DNA of 44,253 nucleotides from Paralimibaculum aggregatum (lineage in GTDB: Bacteria; Pseudomonadota; Alphaproteobacteria; Rhodobacterales; Rhodobacteraceae), in NCBI RefSeq assembly GCF_030270585.1, contig NZ_BSYI01000044.1, forward strand, positions 1-44,253, read 5' to 3'. Positions 1-7,216 of the stretch are shown here, piece after piece. A model generated the notes under the pieces. The model did no database searches, was not told the DNA's origin, and saw only the letters and a program-made list of their open reading frames with translations. Both the position numbers and the translations under genes were made by a program. Every line of letters starts with the position of its first letter. The first letter of the stretch is position 1.

Positions 1-65
1 TCTCGGGCTGCAGTGCCGGAGGCGGCAGCCCGCAAAACTGGGTGTCGCCCTAGCTCGTCACTCGC

Positions 66-236
66 ATGTCGCCTTACATGAACGGGGTGAAGCCCATCCG
101 GGCGCAGCGCTTTCCGTTCTGGTTTGTGCAGCCATGGGCGACCTGGGCGCAGCACAACCCGGTCGAAGGTCCGACGCCGATAGCACCGCCGCTGCTGACC
201 CTAGAATACGTGAAGAAGGATCAAGGTCATGGGTGA
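66..236 (+). CDS. Small hypothetical protein next to mobile-element debris
   Basis: A short frame of 56 codons that I do not recognise. It runs from an ATG at 66 (second in-frame ATG at 78) to a TGA that overlaps the start of the next small frame at 229 by a few bases, which is the kind of translational coupling seen in real gene pairs. The product is rich in proline and tryptophan (residues about 18-45 contain two PxW-like patches and an NPVEGPTP stretch) and shows no signal peptide or obvious domain. An in-frame stop lies just upstream at 51-53. It may be a real small protein of an integrated element, or chance; the coupling is the only support. Confidence 0.3.
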   Translation: MSPYMNGVKPIRAQRFPFWFVQPWATWAQHNPVEGPTPIAPPLLTLEYVKKDQGHG

Positions 237-399
237 GTTTGAGGTTAAAGTGCTGGGCGTCAAGCCGCCCGGAAAGCCGGATGGCACGCTGAAGCGTCTG
301 ATCAAGCGCAGCGGCGAGCTGCTGAAAGCCATGCTGATGCGTCCAAGGGTGCTGGTCATCGCAGGACTTGCTGGTGCCGTGATCTTCATCGGCACGCCG
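229..399 (+). pseudogene. Truncated small single-pass membrane protein, interrupted by IS5-like sequence
   Basis: The frame opens with a plausible gene (ATG at 229 after a GGATCAAGG stretch) whose first 57 residues are basic and then carry one hydrophobic segment, about residues 43-54 (VLVIAGLAGAVIF), followed by IGTP. After about base 399 the frame becomes low-complexity Ser/Arg/Ala sequence, because it continues antisense through an IS5-family transposase fragment. I therefore read it as the 5' remnant of a small membrane protein cut at about 395-400 and fused to the insertion sequence. The open frame continues to 546 but the remainder is not native. Function unknown. Confidence 0.45.
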
Positions 400-554
400 C
401 CCTTCGCCCGGTCCGACCGCCTCGGCGCCGTGTCGAGATCGGCCCTGAAAATCTCGACGTCGACCACAGCCGCAAGCCCTTCGAGCGGATCGCCTGCTCT
501 CGAAAGGGCCGCATACCGCTCATCCAGATCGAAGAAACCGCGCTGATCCGCCAT
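396..554 (-). pseudogene. IS5-family transposase, N-terminal fragment
   Basis: Read from an ATG at 554 leftwards, the first 53 residues match what I know as the N-terminus of IS5-group transposases in alphaproteobacteria: a RGFFDLDERYAAL start, then GDPLEGLAAVVD, then EIFRADLD and RRSDRAKGG. In intact members this continues into a PPYD..LMFK segment and the DDE catalytic core of a protein of about 330-370 residues. Here similarity stops abruptly after the double glycine at about 396 and runs antisense into the truncated small gene at 229, so all DDE residues are missing and the copy is dead. I could not define terminal inverted repeats. Confidence 0.7.
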
Positions 555-964
555 GCCGCCCTCCCGCCGCCGATACAGCGACGGAATCACGCCAAGCCGT
601 TCGATGCGAGACGTTTCTCAAGGCCTCCAATCGTCTCATTCCGGGCTCCCCGCTCTCTTCCAAAGAGCACGAGGCTACCCCGCTGCACGATCGCTCGAGA
701 CGCGTCCCTCAGCCGGAACCCGGGTGACCGGGGAGTCCCGAATCTGTGACCGGATAGGCCCGGAATGCGAACGAAAAATAGGCCGAAGACTCATCCAAAA
801 CTGCTATGCCATTTGTCAGACAAGAAGACTGAGAAAACAAACAAGCCGCCAACTCACCAAGTACTTCAAGCACTTCGCCGTAGTCAGTCAGGCCCCGGTC
901 CAGACCTCCATGATCAGATCATGTCGAGGCGTTTCGCGCGCTACCGGGCGTTCCGAAACAGGCT
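555..964. other. Gene-free stretch downstream of the IS fragment
   Basis: About 410 bases with no frame that looks like a real protein. The left part (555-760) probably includes the 5' flank of the IS5-family fragment; the part from about 760 to 900 is clearly richer in A and T than its surroundings. It contains a perfect palindrome at 909-923, and a smaller one (TTGTCAGACAA) just after 810. I see no tRNA, no clear terminator and no further transposase. Confidence 0.5.
909..923. repeat. Perfect 15-base palindrome CATGATC-A-GATCATG
   Basis: The two 7-base arms are exact reverse complements around a single A. It lies just downstream of the last gene of the minus-strand Rieske/amidohydrolase group. 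It is not GC-rich and has no T-tract, so it looks more like a dimeric-regulator operator or an integration-related site than a terminator. No flanking gene is present to tie it to. Confidence 0.35.
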
Positions 965-1375
965 CTATACTTCCACGATCAGGTAGTCGTCTTCGACAGA
1001 GACATCGAATTTCTCGACCTGCAGCTCCTCCGGAACCTCCCCCGGTGCGGCGCGCTCCACGTCGTAGCGCCGGACCTTGATATCCGCAGGCCGGCACTTC
1101 GACTTCCCCGTGCGAATGTCGAATTCCCATCCATGCCAGGGACACCGTATGAACTCGCCTTCGCGGGAATAGCGGTATTCCCCCGGCACTTCGGACTCGA
1201 TCAGGCCCACCTGGCGTCCCTTGCAGAGGTCTCCGCCCTGGTGCGGGCAGCGGTTCAGGAGGGCGAACCATTCGCCATCCAGGTTGAAGATCACGATCGG
1301 ACGCCCCTTGACCGACACGAGCTTCCGCGCGTTCGGCGGGATCTCCGACGCCCGTCCCACCACATGCTTACTCAT
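965..1375 (-). CDS. Rieske [2Fe-2S] protein, 136 residues
   Basis: A small soluble protein carrying one Rieske cluster. The ligand motifs are C43-P-H45 and C78-P-W-H81, separated by 32 residues, a larger gap than in the ferredoxin at 3741-4103. There is no mononuclear-iron oxygenase domain, so it is an electron-transfer component or a stand-alone Rieske protein, not a full ring-hydroxylating oxygenase. I chose the ATG at 1375 because conserved-looking sequence begins there (MSKHVVGRA) and because it overlaps the end of the upstream amidohydrolase gene by 8 bases, which suggests coupled translation; the frame stays open further upstream but with low-complexity sequence. It is the last gene of the minus-strand group that also encodes a ferredoxin and its reductase. 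Confidence 0.82.
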   Translation of the reverse strand: MSKHVVGRASEIPPNARKLVSVKGRPIVIFNLDGEWFALLNRCPHQGGDLCKGRQVGLIESEVPGEYRYSREGEFIRCPWHGWEFDIRTGKSKCRPADIKVRRYDVERAAPGEVPEELQVEKFDVSVEDDYLIVEV

Positions 1376-2486
1376 GTCCGACCCCGTAAAGATTCCTGGC
1401 GTTCTCGAGGAAGAACTGCTGGCGCTGCTCCTTCGAGAGCGGTGCCGGCAGTACATGGGCGGGGTCGTCGAAATCCCAGTGCGGGTAGTCGGAGGCGAAC
1501 AGGACCCGGTCCCACCCGATCCAGCCCATCACGTCGACAATATGGCTCCGGTCCTCCGGCTCCTCGATCGGCTGGCTCGTGAGCCAGACATGCTCGCGGA
1601 TGTATTCCGAGGGAGGGCGCTTCACATGCGGGACTTCACTGCGCAACTGGGACCACAGCCGGTCGAGCCGCCAGGCAAGGCTTGGCAGCCAGGCGAGCCC
1701 CCCTTCCACCAGGACCAGCCTGGTGCGCGGGAACCGCTCGAACACGCCTTCGAAGACAACGCTGGAGACCAGCGACTGCATGGATTGCGAATGCGCGACC
1801 ATGTCTTCCATGTAGTAGGATGGCCACCCGCCCCCCGTGACCGCCCAGCCGCCATAGCCGAAGGCATGGACGGCGACCGGAAGGCCCGCCGCCTGCGCCG
1901 CCTCGAAGATCGGCCAGTACTTGCGGTTGCCCAGCGGCTCGGCGCAGCGGCTCAGCACCTCGACCTGCACGAAGTCGGGTTTTCCCGCGCACCGCTCGAT
2001 CTCCTGCACGCTTGCCGCGGGGTCTTCGTACGGCACCATGACGGAACCTCTCAGCCGCGGTTCCTTCGAGGTCCATTCGGTGATCTGCCATTCGTTCACG
2101 GCACGGCACAGCGCAGCGGCCAGTTCCTGGTTCTGCAATCCGAGGCCGACGCGCAGGGGCAGCATCACGCCGAATTCCACATTGTTGGGATCCAGATGCT
2201 GCTCTCGCATGAAGGCCAGATCGCTGCCAGGGAAACCGCCATCGGGCAGGAAGGAATCGCGCCGCGATGCCTGCGGCTGCCCCTTCGGATAGTTGGTTCC
2301 GTTCTGGAAACCGGAGCGGAGCGGCGCGCCGTACTCGGCCAGATGCGACTGCCACCGCTTCTCGAGATGCGGATAGATGTCCTGCTCCATCGACCGAGGA
2401 GCGGGGTGAATGTCGCAGTCGGCGACCCTTTGCTTGCTTGTCGGCCTGGCGCGCACGGCGCGGAGGTTGTTCTGAATCTCGTTCAT
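1368..2486 (-). CDS. Amidohydrolase-family metal-dependent hydrolase/decarboxylase (COG2159 type)
   Basis: A 372-residue TIM-barrel protein of the amidohydrolase-2 family, which includes hydrolases and non-oxidative decarboxylases such as ACMSD and resorcylate decarboxylases. Metal-site signatures are visible: DCDIH at residues 23-27, the VAVHAFG strand-end histidine in the middle, and the C-terminal FASDYPHWD aspartate. The first motif has DxH rather than the textbook HxH. The start ATG overlaps the stop of the preceding amidohydrolase gene (ATGA) and follows a GGGAGGAC ribosome site. Its sequence is clearly related to that of its neighbour (shared DCDIH, GGWPSYY/GIGWPTYH, SDYPHW/TDYPHW), so the two are divergent duplicates or a heteromeric pair. 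The substrate cannot be deduced. Confidence 0.85.
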   Translation of the reverse strand: MNEIQNNLRAVRARPTSKQRVADCDIHPAPRSMEQDIYPHLEKRWQSHLAEYGAPLRSGFQNGTNYPKGQPQASRRDSFLPDGGFPGSDLAFMREQHLDPNNVEFGVMLPLRVGLGLQNQELAAALCRAVNEWQITEWTSKEPRLRGSVMVPYEDPAASVQEIERCAGKPDFVQVEVLSRCAEPLGNRKYWPIFEAAQAAGLPVAVHAFGYGGWAVTGGGWPSYYMEDMVAHSQSMQSLVSSVVFEGVFERFPRTRLVLVEGGLAWLPSLAWRLDRLWSQLRSEVPHVKRPPSEYIREHVWLTSQPIEEPEDRSHIVDVMGWIGWDRVLFASDYPHWDFDDPAHVLPAPLSKEQRQQFFLENARNLYGVGHE

Positions 2487-3568
2487 TGCCGTCCTCCCTC
2501 GGATAGCCGCCGATAGGTCGCGTGCGGATTGTCTATCTTGATCTTGCTGATGAGACTGGCGGGAAAACCTTCGGGGATGGGGTCGCGGTCAAACTGCCAG
2601 TGCGGATAGTCGGTCGAATAGAGGATCAGGTCGTCGCAATCGAGATGGTCGAACAGCCGTTCCAGCTGCGCCGGGTCGGGCGGCGCATCCACCGGCTGCA
2701 GCGTGAAGCGCACGTTCGACCGCACGACCTCGATGGGGGAAACCGTGAGCCACGGCACTTCCATGCGCAGGCCATGCCAGTACTTGTCCAGCCGCCAGAG
2801 ATAGGGCGGCAGCCAGGTGAAGCCGCTCTCGCTCATGACGATCTTCAGGTCCGGAAACTTCTGGAACACCCCTTCGCAGATGAGGCTCGTCAATTGCGTC
2901 TGCATTGCGGTGGACTGGCTGGCATAGTCCTGAACGTGGTAGGTCGGCCAGCCGATGCCGGTGATCGGGTGGCGATACATGCTGCCTGCATGCACGGCGA
3001 CCGGGAGACCGTGGCGCTCGGCGGCCTCGTAGATCGGCCAGTAGTAGCGCTTGCCAAGCGGCATGTCGCCCATGGCCAGCATGAGCACCTGCACGAACCT
3101 CCGGTCCGGCGCGCAGCGGTCGATCTCTTCGACCGACATGGCCGGGTTCTGCATCGGCACGGCGATCGACGCCCGCAGGCGCGGGTCGCGGTCGAGCCAC
3201 TCCGCCTTCATCCAGTCGTTGATCGAGCGCGCGAAGGCCCGGCCCATGTCCTCGCTGTTGAGCATCTGGAAGCCATAGAGGCAGTTGCAGATCGCGAACT
3301 CGACATCGGTGCCGTCCAGGGCCTGGCTCGCGAGTTGCTCCAGCGGCACGGCATGAAACGGCGCATTGCTGGCCCGCCATTCCGGGCGGATCGTCAGCGG
3401 CGAGTTGTTGGGATATGCGTTGGTGTCGATTTCGGGGATGCCGCGCTGCATGATGGTATCGCGCCATTGCGGCTCGAAATAGGGCAGCAGGGACTTCAGT
3501 CCCGGCAGAACAGCATGGATATCACAGTCTACTGCGCCGCGGCCCGCCAAGCTGTCATCGTATGCCAT
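2483..3568 (-). CDS. Amidohydrolase-family protein, paralogue of the next gene
   Basis: A 361-residue member of the COG2159 amidohydrolase family, with DCDIH at residues 14-18, the PVAVHAGS histidine and the STDYPHW aspartate near the C-terminus. It is preceded by a strong ribosome site (GAGGAGAGG, about 6 bases before the ATG at 3568). It is the first gene of a tightly packed trio: 4-base overlap with the second amidohydrolase and, further on, an 8-base overlap with the Rieske gene. A 172-base gap separates it from the ferredoxin gene upstream, and that gap holds a palindromic motif at 3612-3624, so a promoter of its own is likely. Both paralogues keep the same metal-site motifs, so both are probably active. 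Confidence 0.85.
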   Translation of the reverse strand: MAYDDSLAGRGAVDCDIHAVLPGLKSLLPYFEPQWRDTIMQRGIPEIDTNAYPNNSPLTIRPEWRASNAPFHAVPLEQLASQALDGTDVEFAICNCLYGFQMLNSEDMGRAFARSINDWMKAEWLDRDPRLRASIAVPMQNPAMSVEEIDRCAPDRRFVQVLMLAMGDMPLGKRYYWPIYEAAERHGLPVAVHAGSMYRHPITGIGWPTYHVQDYASQSTAMQTQLTSLICEGVFQKFPDLKIVMSESGFTWLPPYLWRLDKYWHGLRMEVPWLTVSPIEVVRSNVRFTLQPVDAPPDPAQLERLFDHLDCDDLILYSTDYPHWQFDRDPIPEGFPASLISKIKIDNPHATYRRLSEGGRQ

Positions 3569-3611
3569 CCGTTTCCTCTCCTCATCGCCCCGAATATGGG
3601 CGCAATCTTTT

Positions 3612-3624
3612 TGTACTAGTATAC
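3612..3624. promoter_or_regulatory. Candidate operator TGTACTAGTATAC upstream of the amidohydrolase trio
   Basis: The site contains the 8-base palindrome TACTAGTA and overlaps GTATAC, about 45 bases before the minus-strand start at 3568. Its TGTACTRRTA core resembles the TGTACTGAT arms of the inverted repeat at the start of the divergent MocR gene (5495-5537), so the same regulator may act at both. The resemblance is short and the functional link is inference. Confidence 0.35.
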
Positions 3625-3740
3625 CCAGGTCCGTTGCGATCTGGCCGGTACAGATGCGCCTCGCTCGAACCGGCCGCTACCTGCGCTGCGGTCTGCCGGT
3701 TCGACGCGCGCGCCCGATGCGCCGCGGCCTGCCCGCCGCT

Positions 3741-4103
3741 TCACGCGCATTTCGTCTTGCCGGCTTCCTGCGCGGTCTCTTTCGGGCAAAGGACCTCCAG
3801 GATCCCGTCGACGACCCGAAGCTCGTAGGTCTGCAGGTCCACTTCGACCGGGTCTCCCAGCGCCTTGCCGGTGCACACGTTGAAACACCCGCCATGCAGC
3901 GGACATTCGACAACGTCGCCGTCGAGCCAGCCATCCGACAAGATCGCAAAGGCGTGCGTGCAGATATTGTCGGTGGCATAGAATTCGCCATCCACCTTGT
4001 AGATGGCTATCCGACGCTCGCCGATCTCGACACCGATCATCTCCCCATCGTCGAGTTCGTTCACGTCGATGACCTGATGCCACTGCCCGTTTTCTTCCGT
4101 CAC
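3741..4103 (-). CDS. Rieske-type ferredoxin (dioxygenase/monooxygenase ferredoxin family)
   Basis: A 120-residue single-domain Rieske ferredoxin with ligands C48-T-H50 and C67-P-L-H70, the 16-residue gap between the motifs being usual for BphA3/NDO-F-like ferredoxins that carry electrons to ring-hydroxylating oxygenases. Translation starts at a GTG (4103), chosen because an ACAGGAGA ribosome site lies about 6 bases upstream and the product then has the normal family length. The cysteine-containing tail (CPKETAQEAGKTKCA) is a little longer than usual. It sits between the reductase gene upstream and the amidohydrolases downstream, all on the same strand, and presumably accepts electrons from that reductase. 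Its terminal oxygenase is not in the window. Confidence 0.87.
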   Translation of the reverse strand: MTEENGQWHQVIDVNELDDGEMIGVEIGERRIAIYKVDGEFYATDNICTHAFAILSDGWLDGDVVECPLHGGCFNVCTGKALGDPVEVDLQTYELRVVDGILEVLCPKETAQEAGKTKCA

Positions 4104-4187
4104 AACCGTCTCCTGTCATCCGCATGTCAAGGCCTGAACGCCGAGGTTCAGAGCAACATTCCCATCCAGCGCACCGGTCATCGGGGG

Positions 4188-5411
4188 TCAACCGACTGCG
4201 TCTTCCGAAGACAGCCGCACCGCTTCGCATTCGTCCACAAAACTTTCGGGCAGGCGCCCCCCTTTCAGGATGACCCGGCGCAGCATCGAGATGTCGCGGC
4301 CATTGTTGATCGCGACCGCACCCATCGGCTGCATGGCGTCATTGACCGAAACGAGCGTCCAGCCATCGGACTTCGCCGCCCGGTGCAGGAGCTGCCGTGT
4401 GCCCGCCAGCGGATCGCCGAGGCTCTGTATGTTGAGGTCGTACTGATCCGACCAGAGATAGGGCGGATCGTCGAACGCCACGTCCTCTCCCAGCATGGAT
4501 GCCGCGGCGATGGCGGCCTGGTTGCCGGCGTGGCGCCAGGATTCGATCCGCCGCAGCTGCCCGGATGGCCCGCTCGGATGCCGGGTCACCTCGCCGGCTG
4601 CGAAGATGTCGGGATCGGAGGTCCGGCACTGCGCATCGACAACGATGCCGTTCTCCACCTCCAGCCCGGCCTCAGATGCCAGCTCGGTATTGGGAACGAT
4701 CCCGATCCCGACGATCACGACATCCGACACCAGGCTGCCGTCCGGCAGGTTCAGCCTCAGCTGCCGCGGCCCTTCCGCGACGATCGAGCCGGGAACGGAT
4801 GCCAGCATGACATCGACCCCGTTCTCACGATGCACGCCTTCGATGTAGTCGCTGACGAGACGAGGCATGCCGCGCGACAACAGCCGGTCGCGCGCCTCGA
4901 CCACGGTCACATCGCAGCCGAGGGAGCGTGCCGCCGCTGCCACCTCGAGCCCGATGAAGCCGCCGCCGACGACGGTCACCCGCGCGCCCTGCCCCAGCGC
5001 GCTCCGAATCCGCTTCGCGTCGTCCAATGTCCTTATGTAATGCAGGTTTTCCCGCTCGCCTTCGAGCGGCATCTTCCTGACCCGCGATCCGGTGGCAAGC
5101 AACAGCTTGTCATAGGACAGGGTGGCGCCATCCGCCGTCGCCACGATCCTTGCGCCGCGATCCACGCGGGTTGCGCGGACACCGGCGCGAAAGTCGATCT
5201 TCTTCTGCTCGTAGTTCTCCGCATTGCTGAGCGTCAGCCCGGCCTCGTCGATCTCGCCCAGGAGGAAATCCTTGGTCAGAGGCGGCCGATCGTAAGGCAG
5301 GCCAGGCTCCTCGCCGAGCAGGGTGATCTGTGCATCGTCCGACAGGCGCCGGAGCTCCAGCGCCGCCTTGTGCCCGGCCAGCCCGCCCCCAATGATCACG
5401 AATGCCTGCAT
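4188..5411 (-). CDS. FAD-dependent ferredoxin reductase (BphA4/putidaredoxin-reductase family)
   Basis: A 407-residue pyridine-nucleotide-disulfide-type flavoprotein. The N-terminal dinucleotide fold has GGGLAG at 8-13, the YDRPPLTK segment at 40-47 typical of ferredoxin reductases, an ATGS motif near 106-109, a second Rossmann motif GGGFIGLE at 149-156 followed by an acidic residue in TVVEA (E172), which favours NADH over NADPH, and the FAD-binding AAGEV at 271-275. In most relatives that last motif is AAGDV, so E274 is a conservative change. The C-terminal domain (from about 310) carries the usual LWSDQYDLNIQ signature. It would deliver electrons from NADH to the Rieske ferredoxin encoded 84 bases downstream. 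Its promoter region is shared with the divergent MocR gene. Confidence 0.88.
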   Translation of the reverse strand: MQAFVIIGGGLAGHKAALELRRLSDDAQITLLGEEPGLPYDRPPLTKDFLLGEIDEAGLTLSNAENYEQKKIDFRAGVRATRVDRGARIVATADGATLSYDKLLLATGSRVRKMPLEGERENLHYIRTLDDAKRIRSALGQGARVTVVGGGFIGLEVAAAARSLGCDVTVVEARDRLLSRGMPRLVSDYIEGVHRENGVDVMLASVPGSIVAEGPRQLRLNLPDGSLVSDVVIVGIGIVPNTELASEAGLEVENGIVVDAQCRTSDPDIFAAGEVTRHPSGPSGQLRRIESWRHAGNQAAIAAASMLGEDVAFDDPPYLWSDQYDLNIQSLGDPLAGTRQLLHRAAKSDGWTLVSVNDAMQPMGAVAINNGRDISMLRRVILKGGRLPESFVDECEAVRLSSEDAVG

Positions 5412-5494
5412 TATCGATCCCTAGCTGAAACCGGTTCGCGGTCAGACGACGACGGTTTCGTTGACAACCGAGGCGCAAGAGAGCAAAAACACTA

Positions 5495-5537
5495 CTGTAC
5501 TGATAGCATCAGAAATATCCAATATGGATCAGTACAG
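5495..5537. promoter_or_regulatory. Inverted repeat CTGTACTGAT / ATCAGTACAG overlapping the MocR start codon
   Basis: Two perfect 10-base arms, 5495-5504 and 5528-5537, are separated by 23 bases. Between them are smaller palindromes (TGATAGCATCA at 5501-5511 and ATCC..GGAT around 5518-5529). The right arm lies within codons 2-5 if the regulator starts at the ATG 5524, so a bound dimer would block both the divergent reductase promoter and the regulator's own translation start region. GntR-type winged helices usually bind such two-arm sites. Function is inferred from position and symmetry. Confidence 0.6.
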
Positions 5538-6978
5538 ACTTTGGGGGCCCCGCTTGTACCGATACGAGAGGATTCTCGTCCAGATCCGCACATGGATCGC
5601 GTCCGGCATCCTGAAGCCGGGAGACCGGCTCCCCTCGGTCCGGGAAATGAGCAAGCAGACCGGCTTCAGCGCCGTGACGGTCCAGAACGCCTATGCCATT
5701 CTGGAGAGCGAAGGCGTTGTCACTGCGCGACCCCGGTCAGGCTATTATCTGAACGAGGATCAGCATGATGCGGCGCCGTTTCCGAACGGGCAGGAAGATT
5801 TCCGGGCGTCTCCCGACCGCCCGGCATCGACCCTCAAGCGCCTCTACCGGCTGAAGCGGGCCTGGCACGAACACCGTCTCGACAGTTTCGGCCACACGCA
5901 TCTGAGCGACGACCTGCTGCCGCGCAAGGAAATGATCACCCACATGCTGCGCGCCCTGCGGGACCAGAACCACCGTCCGTCGGAGGTTGGCCCCGTCGAG
6001 GGAGAATCGGCCCTGCGGAAGATCATCGCGAAACGGGTCGCCATGCGCGGTCAGTTTGCGCATGCCGACGACGTGATGGTCACCAGCAGCGCCCAGTCCG
6101 CCCTGAACCTGTGCCTCGACGTCGTCACGAGCCCCGGCGATACCGTCATCATCGAGAGCCCCGGCTTCTTCCCGCTGTTCGGCGCGCTGCGTCGGCGGCA
6201 GCTCAACGTGATCGAGATCTACTCGCATCCCGATTCCGGCCTCGACCCCGATCAGCTTGGCTATCTGCTGCAGCAGAACGACATTTCCGCCTGCATCCTG
6301 ATGCCGGTCCATCACTTTCCGACCGGCGTCACCTGTTCGAATGATGCACTGATGCGCATACTCGAGCTGTGCGGGGCGCAGGAGATCCCGATCATCGAAT
6401 ACGACATCTATGGAGAGCTCGGGCATGGCGTCGTTCCCGCATCCAGCCTGAAGAAGTTCGATCACGACGATCTTGTCCTACAGATCGGGAGTTTCTCCGA
6501 AACGCTGGGGCCCCGGTATGGCATGGCATGGATCATCAACCAGCGGTTCAGCAGCCGGCTGGTCGAGCAGTTTTTCCTGGACGACATTGCCAATCTGGAC
6601 GGGGCCCTGCAGTCGGCCCTGATCCATTACTTTCAGAAGCGCAGCTATGATCGACATCTCAGAACGCTGCGCGAGGAGCTGACGCGGCGGATGCGTTTCG
6701 GCATGGAAACCCTCCGGAACGAGATGCCGAGGAATTGCATCATCTCGGAGCCGACCGGCGGGTTCATGTGCTGGATGCGGGTGTCGTCTGACTTCGATTC
6801 GCTGGAGGCCGCGTTCAAGGCGGTGGGCCGGGGGATCAGCATCGCTCCGGGCTCGCTCTTCTCGGTGACCGGCTCCTTTCGCAATTTCATCGGGCTGAAC
6901 CTGTCATGCCCCTGGAGCGAAGACTACTGCCGGCGCCTCGGAACCCTGTCGGATCTGATCAGAGCCCGCACACCGTAG
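5524..6978 (+). CDS. MocR-type GntR regulator with aminotransferase-like domain lacking PLP-binding residues
   Basis: An N-terminal GntR winged helix (about residues 10-75: IASGILKPGDRLPSVREMS, then FSAVTVQNAYAILESEGVV) is fused to a fold-type I aminotransferase domain. The fold is clear (ESPGFFPLFGALRRR, HHFPTGVT, EYDIYGEL), but three hallmark residues are changed. The Schiff-base lysine of the SFSKTLxP motif is glutamate (E326, codon 6499-6501), the phosphate-binding arginine seven residues on is glycine (G333), and the C-terminal substrate-carboxylate arginine is glycine (FIGLN, G457). Classical PLP-dependent sensing is therefore unlikely. I chose ATG 5524 because the DNA-binding domain begins about ten residues later; a TTG at 5461 is the alternative. 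It is divergent from the reductase gene and probably controls the Rieske/amidohydrolase group. Confidence 0.85.
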   Translation: MDQYRLWGPRLYRYERILVQIRTWIASGILKPGDRLPSVREMSKQTGFSAVTVQNAYAILESEGVVTARPRSGYYLNEDQHDAAPFPNGQEDFRASPDRPASTLKRLYRLKRAWHEHRLDSFGHTHLSDDLLPRKEMITHMLRALRDQNHRPSEVGPVEGESALRKIIAKRVAMRGQFAHADDVMVTSSAQSALNLCLDVVTSPGDTVIIESPGFFPLFGALRRRQLNVIEIYSHPDSGLDPDQLGYLLQQNDISACILMPVHHFPTGVTCSNDALMRILELCGAQEIPIIEYDIYGELGHGVVPASSLKKFDHDDLVLQIGSFSETLGPRYGMAWIINQRFSSRLVEQFFLDDIANLDGALQSALIHYFQKRSYDRHLRTLREELTRRMRFGMETLRNEMPRNCIISEPTGGFMCWMRVSSDFDSLEAAFKAVGRGISIAPGSLFSVTGSFRNFIGLNLSCPWSEDYCRRLGTLSDLIRARTP

Positions 6979-7216
6979 CTGTTGGCGTTGCCCTCAGTTG
7001 ACCGGACCCCTCGGCGGGTTTTCGGGTATGCCGGAATGCGGATGGTTCCCGCCTTGGCCCTCGCACCAACCGGCGGTCGCCCGAAGCACCGCTGCGGCAC
7101 CTGGCAAAAAGGGCACGCGCGCATCATCGGACCAAGCGACCCGATCCGCCCGGACTGAATGGACCAGACGATGCGGTCAGGCCGGATGCCCGCCGGGGCG
7201 GGCAGGAACCGCGAGG

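Noticed and set aside
201-590. The full 129-codon minus-strand frame as a single gene
   Set aside because: Only the part from 554 to about 396 resembles a transposase; the start upstream of 554 and the tail beyond 396 are unrelated sequence, so it is a fusion artefact.
1221-2516. A 431-codon plus-strand frame opposite the second amidohydrolase
   Set aside because: The minus strand encodes a complete metal-dependent hydrolase with motifs and overlapping neighbours; the plus frame is its shadow.
6979-7216. Possible remnant gene between the MocR gene and the ABC ATPase gene
   Set aside because: Short frames exist on both strands (one with a CPFCQVPQRC stretch), but none has a ribosome site, a recognisable domain or consistent composition. 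I found no clear terminator or inverted repeat there.
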